Origin: Bacillus sp. PAMC26568 | GTDB taxonomy: Bacteria; Bacillota; Bacilli; Bacillales; Bacillaceae | Reading direction: 5' to 3' | Length of the DNA: 64,000 nucleotides | NCBI RefSeq assembly: GCF_014235785.1 | Contig: NZ_CP060137.1 | Location: forward strand, 2,666,001-2,730,000 | Shown: positions 46,102 through 55,412 of the stretch, piece after piece | Numbering within the stretch: position 1 is the stretch's first letter | Layout of the letters: each line of letters starts with the position of its first letter | Notes under the pieces: model-generated | What the model was told of the DNA's origin: nothing | The model's database searches: none | Seen by the model: the letters and a program-made list of their open reading frames with translations, nothing else | Program-made: the position numbers and the translations under genes

Positions 46102-46133
46102 AATAACAACAATTAATGCGAAAACAGCCTTTT
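46102..46133. repeat. Solo terminus of the MITE-like repeat
   Basis: AACAACAATTAATGCGAAAA followed by CAGCCTTT matches the reverse complement of the left end of copy A at 27 of 28 positions. No second end is seen nearby. It is followed by the perfect palindrome ATTAGTACTAAT (46134-46145). Confidence 0.75.
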
Positions 46134-46261
46134 ATTAGTACTAATACTGGCAAAGGCGCATACTCTTTATTTTCATTTGAAAATATTTCTGAAACATCTT
46201 TATATACCCGTACTTTCGTACTATAATTTAAGCAGAAACCGGTTTTGAAAGGAGCAAGCGA

Positions 46262-47320
46262 TTGTCGGCCATAGTCAATAAAAGAAATCTCCTCATTATC
46301 TTTTCTATTATTATCATCGGAATCATTGTTTTCTTTTTACTTCCAATTTCCATTCCGCTAATCATGGCTTTTATTACAGCGTTATTATTGGAGCCCCTTG
46401 TCAAGCTATTTCACAATCGCATGAAGCTGCAGAGAAAAATGGCAGTATTGCTGTCGTTTCTGATTTTTCTGTTCACCATCACGATCATCGGCTATTTTAT
46501 TACGACTAAAGTAGTCGGAGAAGCCATCAGCACGATAGAAAATGCACCATTATACATAAATGAAATAACAAATGCCTGGAACCATTTCGAGGATAAAATA
46601 ACGAACTCTGCAAAGGATCTTCCGCCTGAGTTTGTAAGAGAAATAAGCAGTCAGGTCGAGGAATTTCTTGAAAAGACAAAAACAGATTTAGCAAGTTCCA
46701 TTAATATAGAAAATGTTAAAAGAATCTTTACGAATATTCCTAATTACATGGTAAATATGCTGGTTTATTTAATTGCACTGTTTCTCTTTATGATTGAGCT
46801 GCCGTCACTCAAAGTTCGAATGTATGCTCATATGACCGAAAACACAGCTCAAAAAGTAAATTTTATGATTACTCGCATGTCTTTTGTTATTTTTGGCTTT
46901 GCAAAAGCACAATTTTTGGTCAGTATTATTATCTTTGTTGCCTCTTTAATTGGGCTCCTCCTGATTGCACCGGAAATTGCCCTGGTTATGTCGGTGATTA
47001 TTTGGCTAATTGATGTCATACCAATCATCGGATCCATTATTATAATGGGGCCATGGACACTCTATCACCTAATTTCAGGTGATCCAGTCCAAGCGGCAAA
47101 GCTTGGTATATTGACTGTCATCTTATTGATTATTAGACGTACCATTGAACCGAAAGTGATGGGAAGCCATATTGGTTTATCCCCTCTCGCCACCCTTATC
47201 TCAATGTACCTTGGTCTTAAATTATTCGGTGTGCTTGGATTTTTCATCGGACCCATAATATTAATTGTGTATAACTCAGCGAGAGAAGCAGGCATTATCC
47301 GTTATACATTTAAATTGTAA
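46262..47320 (+). CDS. AI-2E transporter family / YtvI-like sporulation membrane protein
   Basis: 352 aa with about eight transmembrane helices and an extracellular helical loop (about 80-160), the layout of the AI-2E/PerM family. It ends with LSPLATLISMYLGLKLFGVLGFFIGPI, typical of the group that includes YtvI, a sporulation membrane protein of B. subtilis. Transport substrate unknown. TTG start 46262, seven bases after AAAGGAG. A TATAAT at 46222-46227 is the likely -10. Not at this place in B. subtilis. Confidence 0.82.
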   Translation: MSAIVNKRNLLIIFSIIIIGIIVFFLLPISIPLIMAFITALLLEPLVKLFHNRMKLQRKMAVLLSFLIFLFTITIIGYFITTKVVGEAISTIENAPLYINEITNAWNHFEDKITNSAKDLPPEFVREISSQVEEFLEKTKTDLASSINIENVKRIFTNIPNYMVNMLVYLIALFLFMIELPSLKVRMYAHMTENTAQKVNFMITRMSFVIFGFAKAQFLVSIIIFVASLIGLLLIAPEIALVMSVIIWLIDVIPIIGSIIIMGPWTLYHLISGDPVQAAKLGILTVILLIIRRTIEPKVMGSHIGLSPLATLISMYLGLKLFGVLGFFIGPIILIVYNSAREAGIIRYTFKL

Positions 47321-47326
47321 AAAGAA

Positions 47327-47381
47327 AAAATAAGCAGGGACTAAACTGATTAATTTCAGTTGCCTCCCTGCTTATTTTTCC
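47327..47381 (+). terminator. Rho-independent terminator after the YtvI-like gene
   Basis: AAATAAGCAGGGA pairs with TCCCTGCTTATTT, enclosing an inner hairpin AACTGA/TCAGTT, followed by T residues. The rest of the gap to 47549 shows nothing clear. Confidence 0.88.
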
Positions 47382-47549
47382 AAAAGAATATTGGAATAGC
47401 TGCAGATCTTGCTTTGTTATTATGTCTATCAAAGGGTTGTACACTTTTCTCTTTTAAAATATCGTATCCTATAAAATAAAAGGATTGCGATAAGTTTGAT
47501 GCTTAATCATCTAACCCTTTTTTCAGCGCTGATCATAGATTCTCATTCG

Positions 47550-48059
47550 CTAGGCTTTCTTTTTAAGTTCCCAGGATAAAAAGATATCCTCTTTTTTTGT
47601 GCAGATCATCCCTAGTTTTTCAAACAGCCGAATCGATTTTTTATTTTGATCAATGCACTCCATGCTGATCTGTGAAACAGACTTCTCTCCTGTAAGCCAC
47701 TCTATCACAGCGTCGATTGCTTCATAGGTCAAGCTTTCTTCTTCATTTGCTTCGTGGATATTGTAGCATAGCTGTACACCGCCATGCTTATCCGGCATCC
47801 CCTGCAGGAACAAATCTCCTACAATCCGTTTTTCATGATATAAAATGATAAGCCATAAACCCCATCCATATTCTTTTTCATTTTGTTCCAGTTTTTCAAT
47901 ATAGAGAGGAAGCATTCCCTTGACAGCTGTTGAAGGCCAATTTGCAGGAATTCCAATCGGGGAGCGGCTTTCCAGTTCTTTACGATGAAAGACCAATGAC
48001 TTTGCGATATCAAGAGAACACGGAATGATTAATAACCGATCTGTTACAATTTCAATCAT
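47550..48059 (-). CDS. GNAT-family N-acetyltransferase (RimJ/RimL-like)
   Basis: About 169 aa. Begins MIEIVTDRLLIIPCSLDIA, typical of RimJ/RimL-type enzymes, and has GVQLCYNIHEANEEESLTYEAIDAVIEW and the C-terminal NKKSIRLFEKLGM motif. Substrate unknown (protein N-terminus or small amine). ATG 48059 is preferred over ATG 48080, which lacks an SD. Not in the B. subtilis ylb-cta interval. Confidence 0.82.
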   Translation of the reverse strand: MIEIVTDRLLIIPCSLDIAKSLVFHRKELESRSPIGIPANWPSTAVKGMLPLYIEKLEQNEKEYGWGLWLIILYHEKRIVGDLFLQGMPDKHGGVQLCYNIHEANEEESLTYEAIDAVIEWLTGEKSVSQISMECIDQNKKSIRLFEKLGMICTKKEDIFLSWELKKKA

Positions 48060-48198
48060 CCTACAGTCACTCCCTTTCATTAACCGGTCTGATACTTACA
48101 TTTTATGGCCTTTCTTCACGTCCTATACTTAAAGATATATAAAGAAACACAAAAAAGGTGATATAGAATATAGTTTTCTATAACACCTTCTTAAACAT

Positions 48199-48660
48199 TC
48201 AGTATCCTAAAATGGCTCGAACCACCGAAGTTGTTTCTCCGCCCCTATAAAGTACATATAGAAGTATGTAGACTGCGACCCCGGTAATAGCAGTGAAAAA
48301 CCAGATAATACTCGTAATAGGCCCGATCTTTCGATGCTTTGAAAGATTATTTTTATAGCCTGATATCAAGGTAATGATTCCAAAAACTGCACCGGTAGTT
48401 GCTAGAGTAATATGAAAAATCAAGAAAATCGTATAATAAACTTTAATACTATCAGGTCCGCCAAATGCTGTATTTCCTACAAAAATCGTTCTCGATGCAT
48501 ACACAGCAAAGAAAATAATTGCAAAAACGGCAGCTATAGTCATAGCCTTCTGATGAGCTTCTATTTTACGTTGCTTAATTAAATACCAGCCAATAGCAAC
48601 AGCAGCAGCACTTAAAACAATAAATGCTGTGCTAATAGTAGGTAATATAGGTACGTTCAT
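48199..48660 (-). CDS. DUF420 membrane protein (YozB/CtaM-like)
   Basis: 153-aa protein with four transmembrane helices and conserved His residues (about 35 and 83) on helix ends. DUF420 proteins include B. subtilis YozB and S. aureus CtaM, which is needed for a functional aa3-type oxidase. Being the last gene after ctaG supports an oxidase-assembly role. SD TTAGGAG before ATG 48660. In B. subtilis the homologue is encoded elsewhere. Confidence 0.85.
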   Translation of the reverse strand: MNVPILPTISTAFIVLSAAAVAIGWYLIKQRKIEAHQKAMTIAAVFAIIFFAVYASRTIFVGNTAFGGPDSIKVYYTIFLIFHITLATTGAVFGIITLISGYKNNLSKHRKIGPITSIIWFFTAITGVAVYILLYVLYRGGETTSVVRAILGY

Positions 48661-48733
48661 TTTTGCAGCTCCTAAAAAAATATAAATTGTACTGTAACTA
48701 AGGTTAAAAACATATGAAATCGTTCAGTGGCAC

Positions 48734-49639
48734 TTATTCAATCGGCTGCGGAGAAAAGCTTTTTCGAGCTTCAAGATTATCCCGCTCTCTTTCCTGGCGT
48801 GCCCATTTAAAGAAGATAATGCCAAGCAGACTTCCATATACAAACTCCTGAATGATTTTCATCATGATTCCGCCAAGCTGCTGATCTTCAACAAGCGGTA
48901 AAGTATTAAACATTTCAGGACCTGTCAAATTCAGCCCTGCTAACATATCTGCAGGTACACATAATTCAAGGGCACTGACCCATGCGCTTGGATCGGCATA
49001 CGTAGCATACAATGGCGTATCAGCAAAAATAATGAGTGCACACGCTGGTGTTAATAACATGCCGTTTGCAAATATGTATCCGATCTTTTTAATTCCCCCA
49101 AGCTCCTTCCATTCAGGCAGGTCATTTAACAATGGCCACCACATGAGCATTGCCGCGATAAAAATAAAGACAGTTACTGCAGCATGAAGCAGATGTTCTG
49201 TTTTAACAACGTCAAACACAAGCGGAATATGGTACAGAGAGAATATTCCGTTAAAAACGATTAAAGCAATTAATGGCTTAGATAAAAAGGTTACGATTTG
49301 TTTGACTCCCCGCACGAAAATAAGGGCTCTCCACAACCATGAAGGAATCCCAAAAATGATTAGCGGCGGAATCAGCAAATATAATATGGCCATTTGAGTC
49401 ATATGTGCGCTGAACATTAAATGACCCATTAAATCAAGCGGACTGCCTTTCACAGCGTATAAAAGAATTATACTGCTGACAAATAAAGCTTTCTGTTTAA
49501 ACGAGACAGGCTGGCTATCATGAAATCGATTTCGAAACGGTCCGATCAGTAAAAAATATATGCCAAGAATGACTGCTGTAAACAGAAAGAAATAAGGGCT
49601 CCACATTGCTCGAAAACCAAACATCTCTAAATTTAACAA
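48734..49639 (-). CDS. ctaG: Cytochrome c oxidase assembly factor CtaG
   Basis: About 301 aa, seven transmembrane helices, caa3_CtaG family. Conserved HMTQMAILYL and MWWPLLNDLPEW motifs. B. subtilis CtaG is needed for the caa3 oxidase, probably for CuB insertion. Start set at TTG 49639, nine bases after AGGAG; the ATG three codons earlier overlaps the SD. Transcribed from its own promoter, after the ctaF terminator. Confidence 0.94.
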   Translation of the reverse strand: MLNLEMFGFRAMWSPYFFLFTAVILGIYFLLIGPFRNRFHDSQPVSFKQKALFVSSIILLYAVKGSPLDLMGHLMFSAHMTQMAILYLLIPPLIIFGIPSWLWRALIFVRGVKQIVTFLSKPLIALIVFNGIFSLYHIPLVFDVVKTEHLLHAAVTVFIFIAAMLMWWPLLNDLPEWKELGGIKKIGYIFANGMLLTPACALIIFADTPLYATYADPSAWVSALELCVPADMLAGLNLTGPEMFNTLPLVEDQQLGGIMMKIIQEFVYGSLLGIIFFKWARQERERDNLEARKSFSPQPIE

Positions 49640-49678
49640 TGAGTTCATCTCCTATTTCTGCTTTAACTCCTGCAAACT

Positions 49679-49709
49679 ATTATACACTTACATTGAAGCG
49701 CTATCAATG
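49679..49709 (-). promoter_or_regulatory. ctaG promoter overlapped by a near-palindromic operator-like site
   Basis: On the minus strand TTGATA (49702-49707), 17-bp spacer, TATAAT (49679-49684). Over the -35 lies CATTGAAGCGCTATCAATG (49691-49709), an inverted repeat of CATTGA around AGCGCT. It resembles a CcpA cre site lacking one base. Confidence 0.65.
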
Positions 49710-49896
49710 AACGTTCTATGACATTAGATATGCAAAATGACAAAGTGAGAACAGATCCTTTCTAAAGACTGATTTCGCTTAGAATGCTGTCTTTTAAGCA
49801 TTCGTATTCTATTCTAAAGAATTCTTGAAATTCAGCCTACGATAAGGATTGAAAAACAATCATGTTTTACAGTAGGGCTTTATAAAAGAAAGACAA

Positions 49897-49925
49897 AAAA
49901 AATCGGCTGCAAGAGCCGATTTTTT
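49897..49925 (-). terminator. Rho-independent terminator after ctaF
   Basis: 12-bp stem AAAAAATCGGCT/AGCCGATTTTTT with a GCAAG loop, T-rich on the minus strand. It starts 2 bp after the ctaF stop. Confidence 0.92.
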
Positions 49926-49926
49926 A

Positions 49927-50259
49927 TTACCACCAAATAATTGTTACAAATGTAAGTACGGTCAGAAATGCTACACCGATTCCAGAGTACAGGAAAAGCG
50001 CTGGCATTTCATGTCCTTTATGACTCATATGCATAAAGTAATAAAGCTGGAAAATGACCTGGACGACAGCAAGCAAGAGAATAAATGGAATTTTAAACCA
50101 TTCTGCAATGCCATCATATCCAATTGTTACAAAAGCTATGATCGTTAAGAAAATCATTAACGCAAATGTAACAACTTGATATTTCATGTCTTCTTTATTT
50201 TTCTTGCGGCGATACGCAAGATCAACTTTTGGGTTACCTGAATTTTGATTAGCTGCCAT
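49927..50259 (-). CDS. ctaF: Cytochrome c oxidase subunit IV (caa3 type)
   Basis: 110 aa, the same length as B. subtilis CtaF, with three transmembrane helices and the FQLYYFMHMSHK segment. Small accessory subunit of the caa3 oxidase. ATG 50259 just 4 bp after the ctaE stop, SD GGTGGGA. Confidence 0.95.
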   Translation of the reverse strand: MAANQNSGNPKVDLAYRRKKNKEDMKYQVVTFALMIFLTIIAFVTIGYDGIAEWFKIPFILLLAVVQVIFQLYYFMHMSHKGHEMPALFLYSGIGVAFLTVLTFVTIIWW

Positions 50260-50263
50260 CAGT

Positions 50264-50887
50264 TTATCCCACCATTCCCATTAAGTATACAACTGTAAAG
50301 ATAAACACCCATACAACGTCGATAAAATGCCAGTAAAGGCTAGCAACGTAATATTTTGGTGCGTTGTATAAGTTTAATCCTCGTTTTGCATTGCGGATCA
50401 TTAACGTCGTGATCCAAAGTAAACCAAATGCAACGTGAGCTCCATGTGTTCCGACTAATGTGTAAAAAGCGGATCCCAAAGCACTGCTTGTAATTGTAAA
50501 TTCAAAATGATGAACATAGTGATTGAACTCATAAATTTCAAGAGCAAGGAACCCAGCTCCTAACAGAACAGTAATTCCCATCCAAAGCTGCATTTTTCCA
50601 AACTGGAAGTTCTTCATGTGATACATGGCGTAAACACTTGTTAAAGAACTCGTTAATAAAAGCATCGTTGCTGCAAAAACAAGCGGAAGTTCAAACATTT
50701 CCTGAGTTGTCGCTCCGCCATTGTTTGAATCTCTTAACGCTAAAAAAGTTGCAAACAGAGAAGCAAATAATACAGTCTCTCCACCAAGAAACAGCCAAAA
50801 ACCTAGAAATTTATTTTTACCTTCAAGGGTCGCCTTTTCAGGAGAGGCAGGAAATGTTTCAGCTGTCAATTTTTCCTCAACATGCAT
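50264..50887 (-). CDS. ctaE: Cytochrome c oxidase subunit III
   Basis: 207 aa with five transmembrane helices, as in B. subtilis CtaE. LGFWLFLGGETVLFASLFATF and the GTHGAHVAFGL motif define subunit III. Its ATG overlaps the ctaD stop by one base (TAATG), so it is coupled to ctaD. Confidence 0.97.
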   Translation of the reverse strand: MHVEEKLTAETFPASPEKATLEGKNKFLGFWLFLGGETVLFASLFATFLALRDSNNGGATTQEMFELPLVFAATMLLLTSSLTSVYAMYHMKNFQFGKMQLWMGITVLLGAGFLALEIYEFNHYVHHFEFTITSSALGSAFYTLVGTHGAHVAFGLLWITTLMIRNAKRGLNLYNAPKYYVASLYWHFIDVVWVFIFTVVYLMGMVG

Positions 50888-52758
50888 TATGCCTTTACCC
50901 CCTTATCGTTATCATCATTCACTAAATCTTCTTTATGAATATGATAACCATGATCATCAATGATTGAACGAAGGAACATGCTTCCTAACGTAATTAGGAA
51001 ACCGATAATGATAACAGGAAGTCCCCATGCGAAATCTTCACGATACAATAAGCCGAACGCTGAAACAAAAAGTCCGAAAGACATGATCAGCGGAAGAATC
51101 GATCCGTTAGGCATATGGATGTCTCCAAGCGGTTCAGCAGGAGTCATTCCTTTATTTCCTTCCATTCTTTCAACCCATAAAGCATCAAGACCGCGAACAA
51201 GCGGTGTTTGTTTAAAGTTATATTCAGGTGCAGGTGATGAAACAGCCCATTCCAGGTTGCGTCCGTCTCCCCATGCATCTGCTGCTGCTCTTTCCCCTTT
51301 AATAGATGAAATCACAATATTATAGAGTAGAACAATTGTGCCTGCAGCCATTAAGAATGCCCCGATTGTACTGATAAAGTTCCCCATCTCAAGGCCCTGC
51401 CCAGGAAGAAATGTAAAGATACGTCTTGGCATACCCATTAATCCTAAGAAATGCTGGATGAAGAACGTTAAATGGAAGCCTGTAAAGAATAAAACAAACG
51501 TTACAATGCCAAGTTTTTCATTCAGCATTCTGCCAAACATTTTTGGCCACCAGTAATGCAGACCAGCAAATAGACCCATGATAACTCCGCCTACGATAAC
51601 ATAGTGGAAATGCGCAACTACGAAATATGTATCATGGTACTGGTAATCAGTAGGTGCAGCTGCAAGCATGATTCCAGTTACTCCACCCATTACAAATGTT
51701 GGAATGAATGCAACAGACCAAATCATTGGTACAGTGAAACGAATACTTCCGCCCCACATCGTAAACATCCAGTTGAAGATTTTAATACCCGTCGGCACGG
51801 CTATCGCCATCGTTGCAACCGCGAAAATTGCATTTGCAATTGGTCCCAGTCCAGTAGTGAACATGTGATGCGCCCAAACCATGAATCCTAAAAATCCGAT
51901 TAACACAGTTGCGAATACCATCGAAGAATATCCAAAGAGACGCTTTTTAGAAAAGTGAGGCAGGATATCTGAGAAAATTCCGAATGCAGGAAGAATTAAG
52001 ATATATACCTCAGGATGTCCGAAGATCCAGAATAAATGCTCCCAGATAATCGAATTTCCCCCAACATCAGGATTGAAAAATCCTGTTCCGAATAAGCGGT
52101 CAAACATCATTATTGCTAAACCAACAGTTAGTGGAGGAAAAGCAAATAAGATAAGTGCTGAAGCAACAAATGTTGTCCAAGTGAACAGCGGCATGCGCAT
52201 ATAAGTCATACCAGGTGCACGCATATTGATAATCGTTGCCAGGAAGTTAATCCCCGCAATCAGCGTACCAAATCCTGAGATCTGCAATCCAAGCAAATAG
52301 AAGTCTACCCCATGACCTGGAGAGTTCAATGCAAGGGAAGCATAATTTGTCCAGCCTGCATCTGGTGCACCATTTAAAAACCAGCTTAGATTTAAGAAAA
52401 GTCCTCCAAAGAAAAACAGCCAGAACCCTAAAGAGTTCAAAAATGGAAATGCAACATCGCGCGCTCCAATTTGAATCGGCACAACCGCATTCATAAATCC
52501 AAAAATGAGCGGCATAGCTGCAAGGAAAATCATTGTCGTTCCATGCATAGTTAAAATCTCGTTGTAAAGACCAGCTGCGATAAAATCGTTGTCTGGCACA
52601 GCGAGCTGAATTCTGATAAGCATCGCTTCCAATCCACCTGCGAGGAAGAAGAAGCCGCCGGAGATCAGGTAAAGGATGGCGATTTTTTTATGGTCTACTG
52701 TTGTTAAGTAATCCCAAATCACAGCGCCTAACCCCTTTTTCTGAGTTAACGTACTCAC
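50887..52758 (-). CDS. ctaD: Cytochrome c oxidase subunit I
   Basis: 623 aa (B. subtilis 622). Heme-copper oxidase catalytic subunit with about 14 helices. CuB and heme a3 ligands are in FWIFGHPEVYILILP and GVTGIMLAAAPTDYQYHDTYFVVAHFHYVIVGG, and MHGTTMIFLAAMPL carries a low-spin heme histidine. It reduces oxygen to water and pumps protons. GTG start 52758 with GGGAGG. Confidence 0.98.
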   Translation of the reverse strand: MSTLTQKKGLGAVIWDYLTTVDHKKIAILYLISGGFFFLAGGLEAMLIRIQLAVPDNDFIAAGLYNEILTMHGTTMIFLAAMPLIFGFMNAVVPIQIGARDVAFPFLNSLGFWLFFFGGLFLNLSWFLNGAPDAGWTNYASLALNSPGHGVDFYLLGLQISGFGTLIAGINFLATIINMRAPGMTYMRMPLFTWTTFVASALILFAFPPLTVGLAIMMFDRLFGTGFFNPDVGGNSIIWEHLFWIFGHPEVYILILPAFGIFSDILPHFSKKRLFGYSSMVFATVLIGFLGFMVWAHHMFTTGLGPIANAIFAVATMAIAVPTGIKIFNWMFTMWGGSIRFTVPMIWSVAFIPTFVMGGVTGIMLAAAPTDYQYHDTYFVVAHFHYVIVGGVIMGLFAGLHYWWPKMFGRMLNEKLGIVTFVLFFTGFHLTFFIQHFLGLMGMPRRIFTFLPGQGLEMGNFISTIGAFLMAAGTIVLLYNIVISSIKGERAAADAWGDGRNLEWAVSSPAPEYNFKQTPLVRGLDALWVERMEGNKGMTPAEPLGDIHMPNGSILPLIMSFGLFVSAFGLLYREDFAWGLPVIIIGFLITLGSMFLRSIIDDHGYHIHKEDLVNDDNDKGVKA

Positions 52759-52791
52759 AGTGTTACCTCCCTTTTATTCTGTTAAGACATC

Positions 52792-53871
52792 TTATTGAGC
52801 TTCAACCTTTAAGCCACTTAAGTACTCAGTCAGTGCATCAAGTTCCTCATCGTTTAGCTCAGGATACGTTTTTGTCATTTTGTTTCCTGGTTTGTATTGT
52901 TCAGGATCTTTTAGCCACTCTCTGATATTTTCTTCATTATGTGGTAAAATCCCCGCTACCCGTGAACGCTCTCCAAAGTTAGCTAAGTTTGGTGCTGTTC
53001 TGGCTTGTTCAGGACGCTTGTCTGCAGGTGTTACTGCGTGACAGCCGATACAGCTTTTTTCCTGGAACAATTGCTCGCCTTGTTTAGCTAAGTCTGAATC
53101 TGCAACCGCTTTAGCGTTTTTCATTTCTTCAAGCCATTGATCAAATTCCTCGCGGGATTTTGTTTTCACTTTAAAATCCATTAAAGCATGAGATGGGCCG
53201 CAAAGCTCAGCACATTTCCCATAAAAATATTCTCCAGCTTCTTCAGCTCGTTTACTGTCGAAATTGAGCCAGAACTGATTCGTATTTTCTGTGTTTGTAT
53301 CCATTTTGCCGCCTGCAGACGGAACCCAGAATGAATGCTTCACATCAGAAGCAACTAGATTAAAGTAAACCCTTTCATCTGATGGTACGACTAAATCCTG
53401 ACTCGTAATGACCCCATAGTCTGGATATTCGAATTCCCACCAATAAAGATTTGCCCTGACATTTACCACAATCGCATCTTCAGGTTTACGGTCTTTTTTA
53501 TCCATCGGTTTCACATCTGCAAGTTCAAATGTAGCAGATACAACTGGAACCGCTAACACAAGTAGTAAAAGAATAGGAATAACAGTCCAAATGATTTCAA
53601 GTTTATGACTTCCCTCTACTTGCTCAGGAATTTTATTTTCCTCACCTTTGCGCTGTCTGAATTTCACAACTACATAAATGAAGATCACAGTGACGACTGC
53701 GATGACAATGACCATGATGAGTGTACTCAGCACCATTAATGAGTACTGCATATCCGCAACTTCACCAGCTGGTTGAAGAGCGGAAAGATATGGTTCACCA
53801 CAGCCGGCTAGGACAAGTGTCAACATTGCAAAAATGGCAACGAGACGAAATTTTGTCAGCCTCTTTTCCAT
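52792..53871 (-). CDS. ctaC: Cytochrome c oxidase subunit II with fused cytochrome c (caa3)
   Basis: 359-aa lipoprotein: lipobox LAGC (Cys24), two transmembrane helices (about 46-70 and 92-113), a cupredoxin domain with CuA ligands His179, Cys220, Cys224, His228 and Met231, and a C-terminal cytochrome c domain with CIGCH (274-278) and the axial Met in GNKMTKTYPEL. The fusion identifies a caa3-type oxidase that takes electrons from cytochrome c. Confidence 0.98.
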   Translation of the reverse strand: MEKRLTKFRLVAIFAMLTLVLAGCGEPYLSALQPAGEVADMQYSLMVLSTLIMVIVIAVVTVIFIYVVVKFRQRKGEENKIPEQVEGSHKLEIIWTVIPILLLLVLAVPVVSATFELADVKPMDKKDRKPEDAIVVNVRANLYWWEFEYPDYGVITSQDLVVPSDERVYFNLVASDVKHSFWVPSAGGKMDTNTENTNQFWLNFDSKRAEEAGEYFYGKCAELCGPSHALMDFKVKTKSREEFDQWLEEMKNAKAVADSDLAKQGEQLFQEKSCIGCHAVTPADKRPEQARTAPNLANFGERSRVAGILPHNEENIREWLKDPEQYKPGNKMTKTYPELNDEELDALTEYLSGLKVEAQ

Positions 53872-53970
53872 AGCTTAATCAAACCCCTCTTTCAGTAAAT
53901 TAATCCCCGCAATTAACACGGAAATTGATAATTCCTTCTATATAAATTCCTAAAAGAAAGAATTTCTAAC

Positions 53971-54900
53971 CTAGTTGATCGTGAAAAGTACCATCGCCAC
54001 AAAAAGGATCGTTAAGTAATTAAGTGAATAAATAAACATCCACTTCGCCCATTTCAGATCATCCTTCATTTTCATGCCTGATAGAGCAAGCACGAGCCAT
54101 CCTATGTTTAATATAGTTGCCAAAATAATGAAAGGAACCCCTAGCTGAAATAAATAAAATGGCAAAGGAAGAAGACATGCAACCCAGACCATCATTTGCC
54201 TTTTTGTAATGGCAAATCCATGGATAACAGGAAGCATGGGAATTCCTGCTGCCCGGTACTCTTCTACTCTTTTCATCGCGAGTGCAAGAAAGTGCGGAGG
54301 CTGCCATATGAACATAATCATAAACAGCACCCATGCGGTCACACTAAGGTTCCCGTCAATTGCAGCCCAGCCGATTAGCGGCGGCACTGCACCGGATATA
54401 CTTCCTACAACCGTATTAATGGTATATTGACGCTTTGTCCACATTGTATAAAAGAAGACGTATGTAATTACGCCGACCAACCCAATTAATGTAGCCGTGA
54501 CTGTCGTCATCAGCAGTAAAATAAAACCGAATGTAAGCAATAAAATACCAATCCACAAAGCCTGAATTGGGATCATTTTGCCTGTAACCGTCGGTCTTGT
54601 TTTTGTTCTTTCCATGATATGATCGATATCACGGTCGTAATAATTATTGATTGCGCATGAGCCGGCAATAATTAAAGCGGAACCAAATAAAACAAACAAA
54701 ACGCTGTCTATATTTTGCAGGAAGCTTTGTCCTGTAAAATGCAATGCCAGCCACAATCCAGTAAAAGTCGTAATCATATTAGAATTGACAATCCCCATTT
54801 TAATAAGACTTAAAAAGTCTTTGAGAGCTGTCGTATCATGGATGTCTTGAGGCCGATTTTCTGTAAACTGCTTTTCTGATAAGGTCCTCGAATCAGGCAT
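53971..54900 (-). CDS. ctaB: Protoheme IX farnesyltransferase (heme O synthase)
   Basis: 309 aa, about nine transmembrane helices, UbiA family. Prenyl-diphosphate site [20 protein letters not shown]. It converts heme B to heme O, the substrate of CtaA. ATG 54900 behind AAGGAGG; an in-frame TTG further upstream overlaps the SD. First gene of ctaB-ctaCDEF, divergent from ctaA. Confidence 0.97.
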   Translation of the reverse strand: MPDSRTLSEKQFTENRPQDIHDTTALKDFLSLIKMGIVNSNMITTFTGLWLALHFTGQSFLQNIDSVLFVLFGSALIIAGSCAINNYYDRDIDHIMERTKTRPTVTGKMIPIQALWIGILLLTFGFILLLMTTVTATLIGLVGVITYVFFYTMWTKRQYTINTVVGSISGAVPPLIGWAAIDGNLSVTAWVLFMIMFIWQPPHFLALAMKRVEEYRAAGIPMLPVIHGFAITKRQMMVWVACLLPLPFYLFQLGVPFIILATILNIGWLVLALSGMKMKDDLKWAKWMFIYSLNYLTILFVAMVLFTIN

Positions 54901-54969
54901 CTTATGAGACCTCCTTTTCAATGCAAATCTATGTAATAGGTGCCGGCGTGAACTTTTTTCACTACTGAC

Positions 54970-54997
54970 ATCATACTAAATAAAACAATTTTTACAA
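54970..54997 (-). promoter_or_regulatory. Candidate promoter of ctaB
   Basis: On the minus strand TTGTAA (54992-54997), 16-bp spacer, TATGAT (54970-54975), about 70 bp before ctaB. In B. subtilis this divergent region is controlled by ResD and CcpA; I see TTGTGAA-type half sites near 55040-55075 but no clear operator. Confidence 0.5.
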
Positions 54998-55259
54998 AAT
55001 GCTCCTTCTTGATATTAAACCATAATCAGACAATGTTTTGTGAACAAATTATGAAGAAGTTATGTCGAAATTGTGAAGCAGATCTTAACCGCCGGCTAAT
55101 CGATTGAAAAGAAGTCCATTCACTGATACTCTAACAAATGATGGCATAACTTTTTGACCACGATAACATTCTATCATAACTATTAGAAAATTTTTATAGA
55201 ATATGGAATCTTTTGCGAAAAAACATGAGCAATAGATTCATTCTTTTTATACCTTTTCA

Positions 55260-55283
55260 AAGTATCTGTTTTATTACTATAAT
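55260..55283 (+). promoter_or_regulatory. Candidate promoter of ctaA
   Basis: TATAAT at 55278-55283, with a weak -35 (TTTTCA) 18 bp upstream, about 130 bp before the ctaA start. The long leader may hold ResD sites. Confidence 0.45.
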
Positions 55284-55412
55284 AATAAGGGATACGTACT
55301 GACATATTATTTGCTGCTTGATCGACCGTTGTTTCTGTGCCATGAAATGCGGAATGCGCAGATTTTTGTCGATTCTGCTAAACATATTATTACAAATAAG
55401 AAGGTGAACATC

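Noticed and set aside
55040..55080. Rex operator between ctaB and ctaA
   Set aside because: TTGTGAA half sites occur but without a paired TTCACAA at the right spacing.
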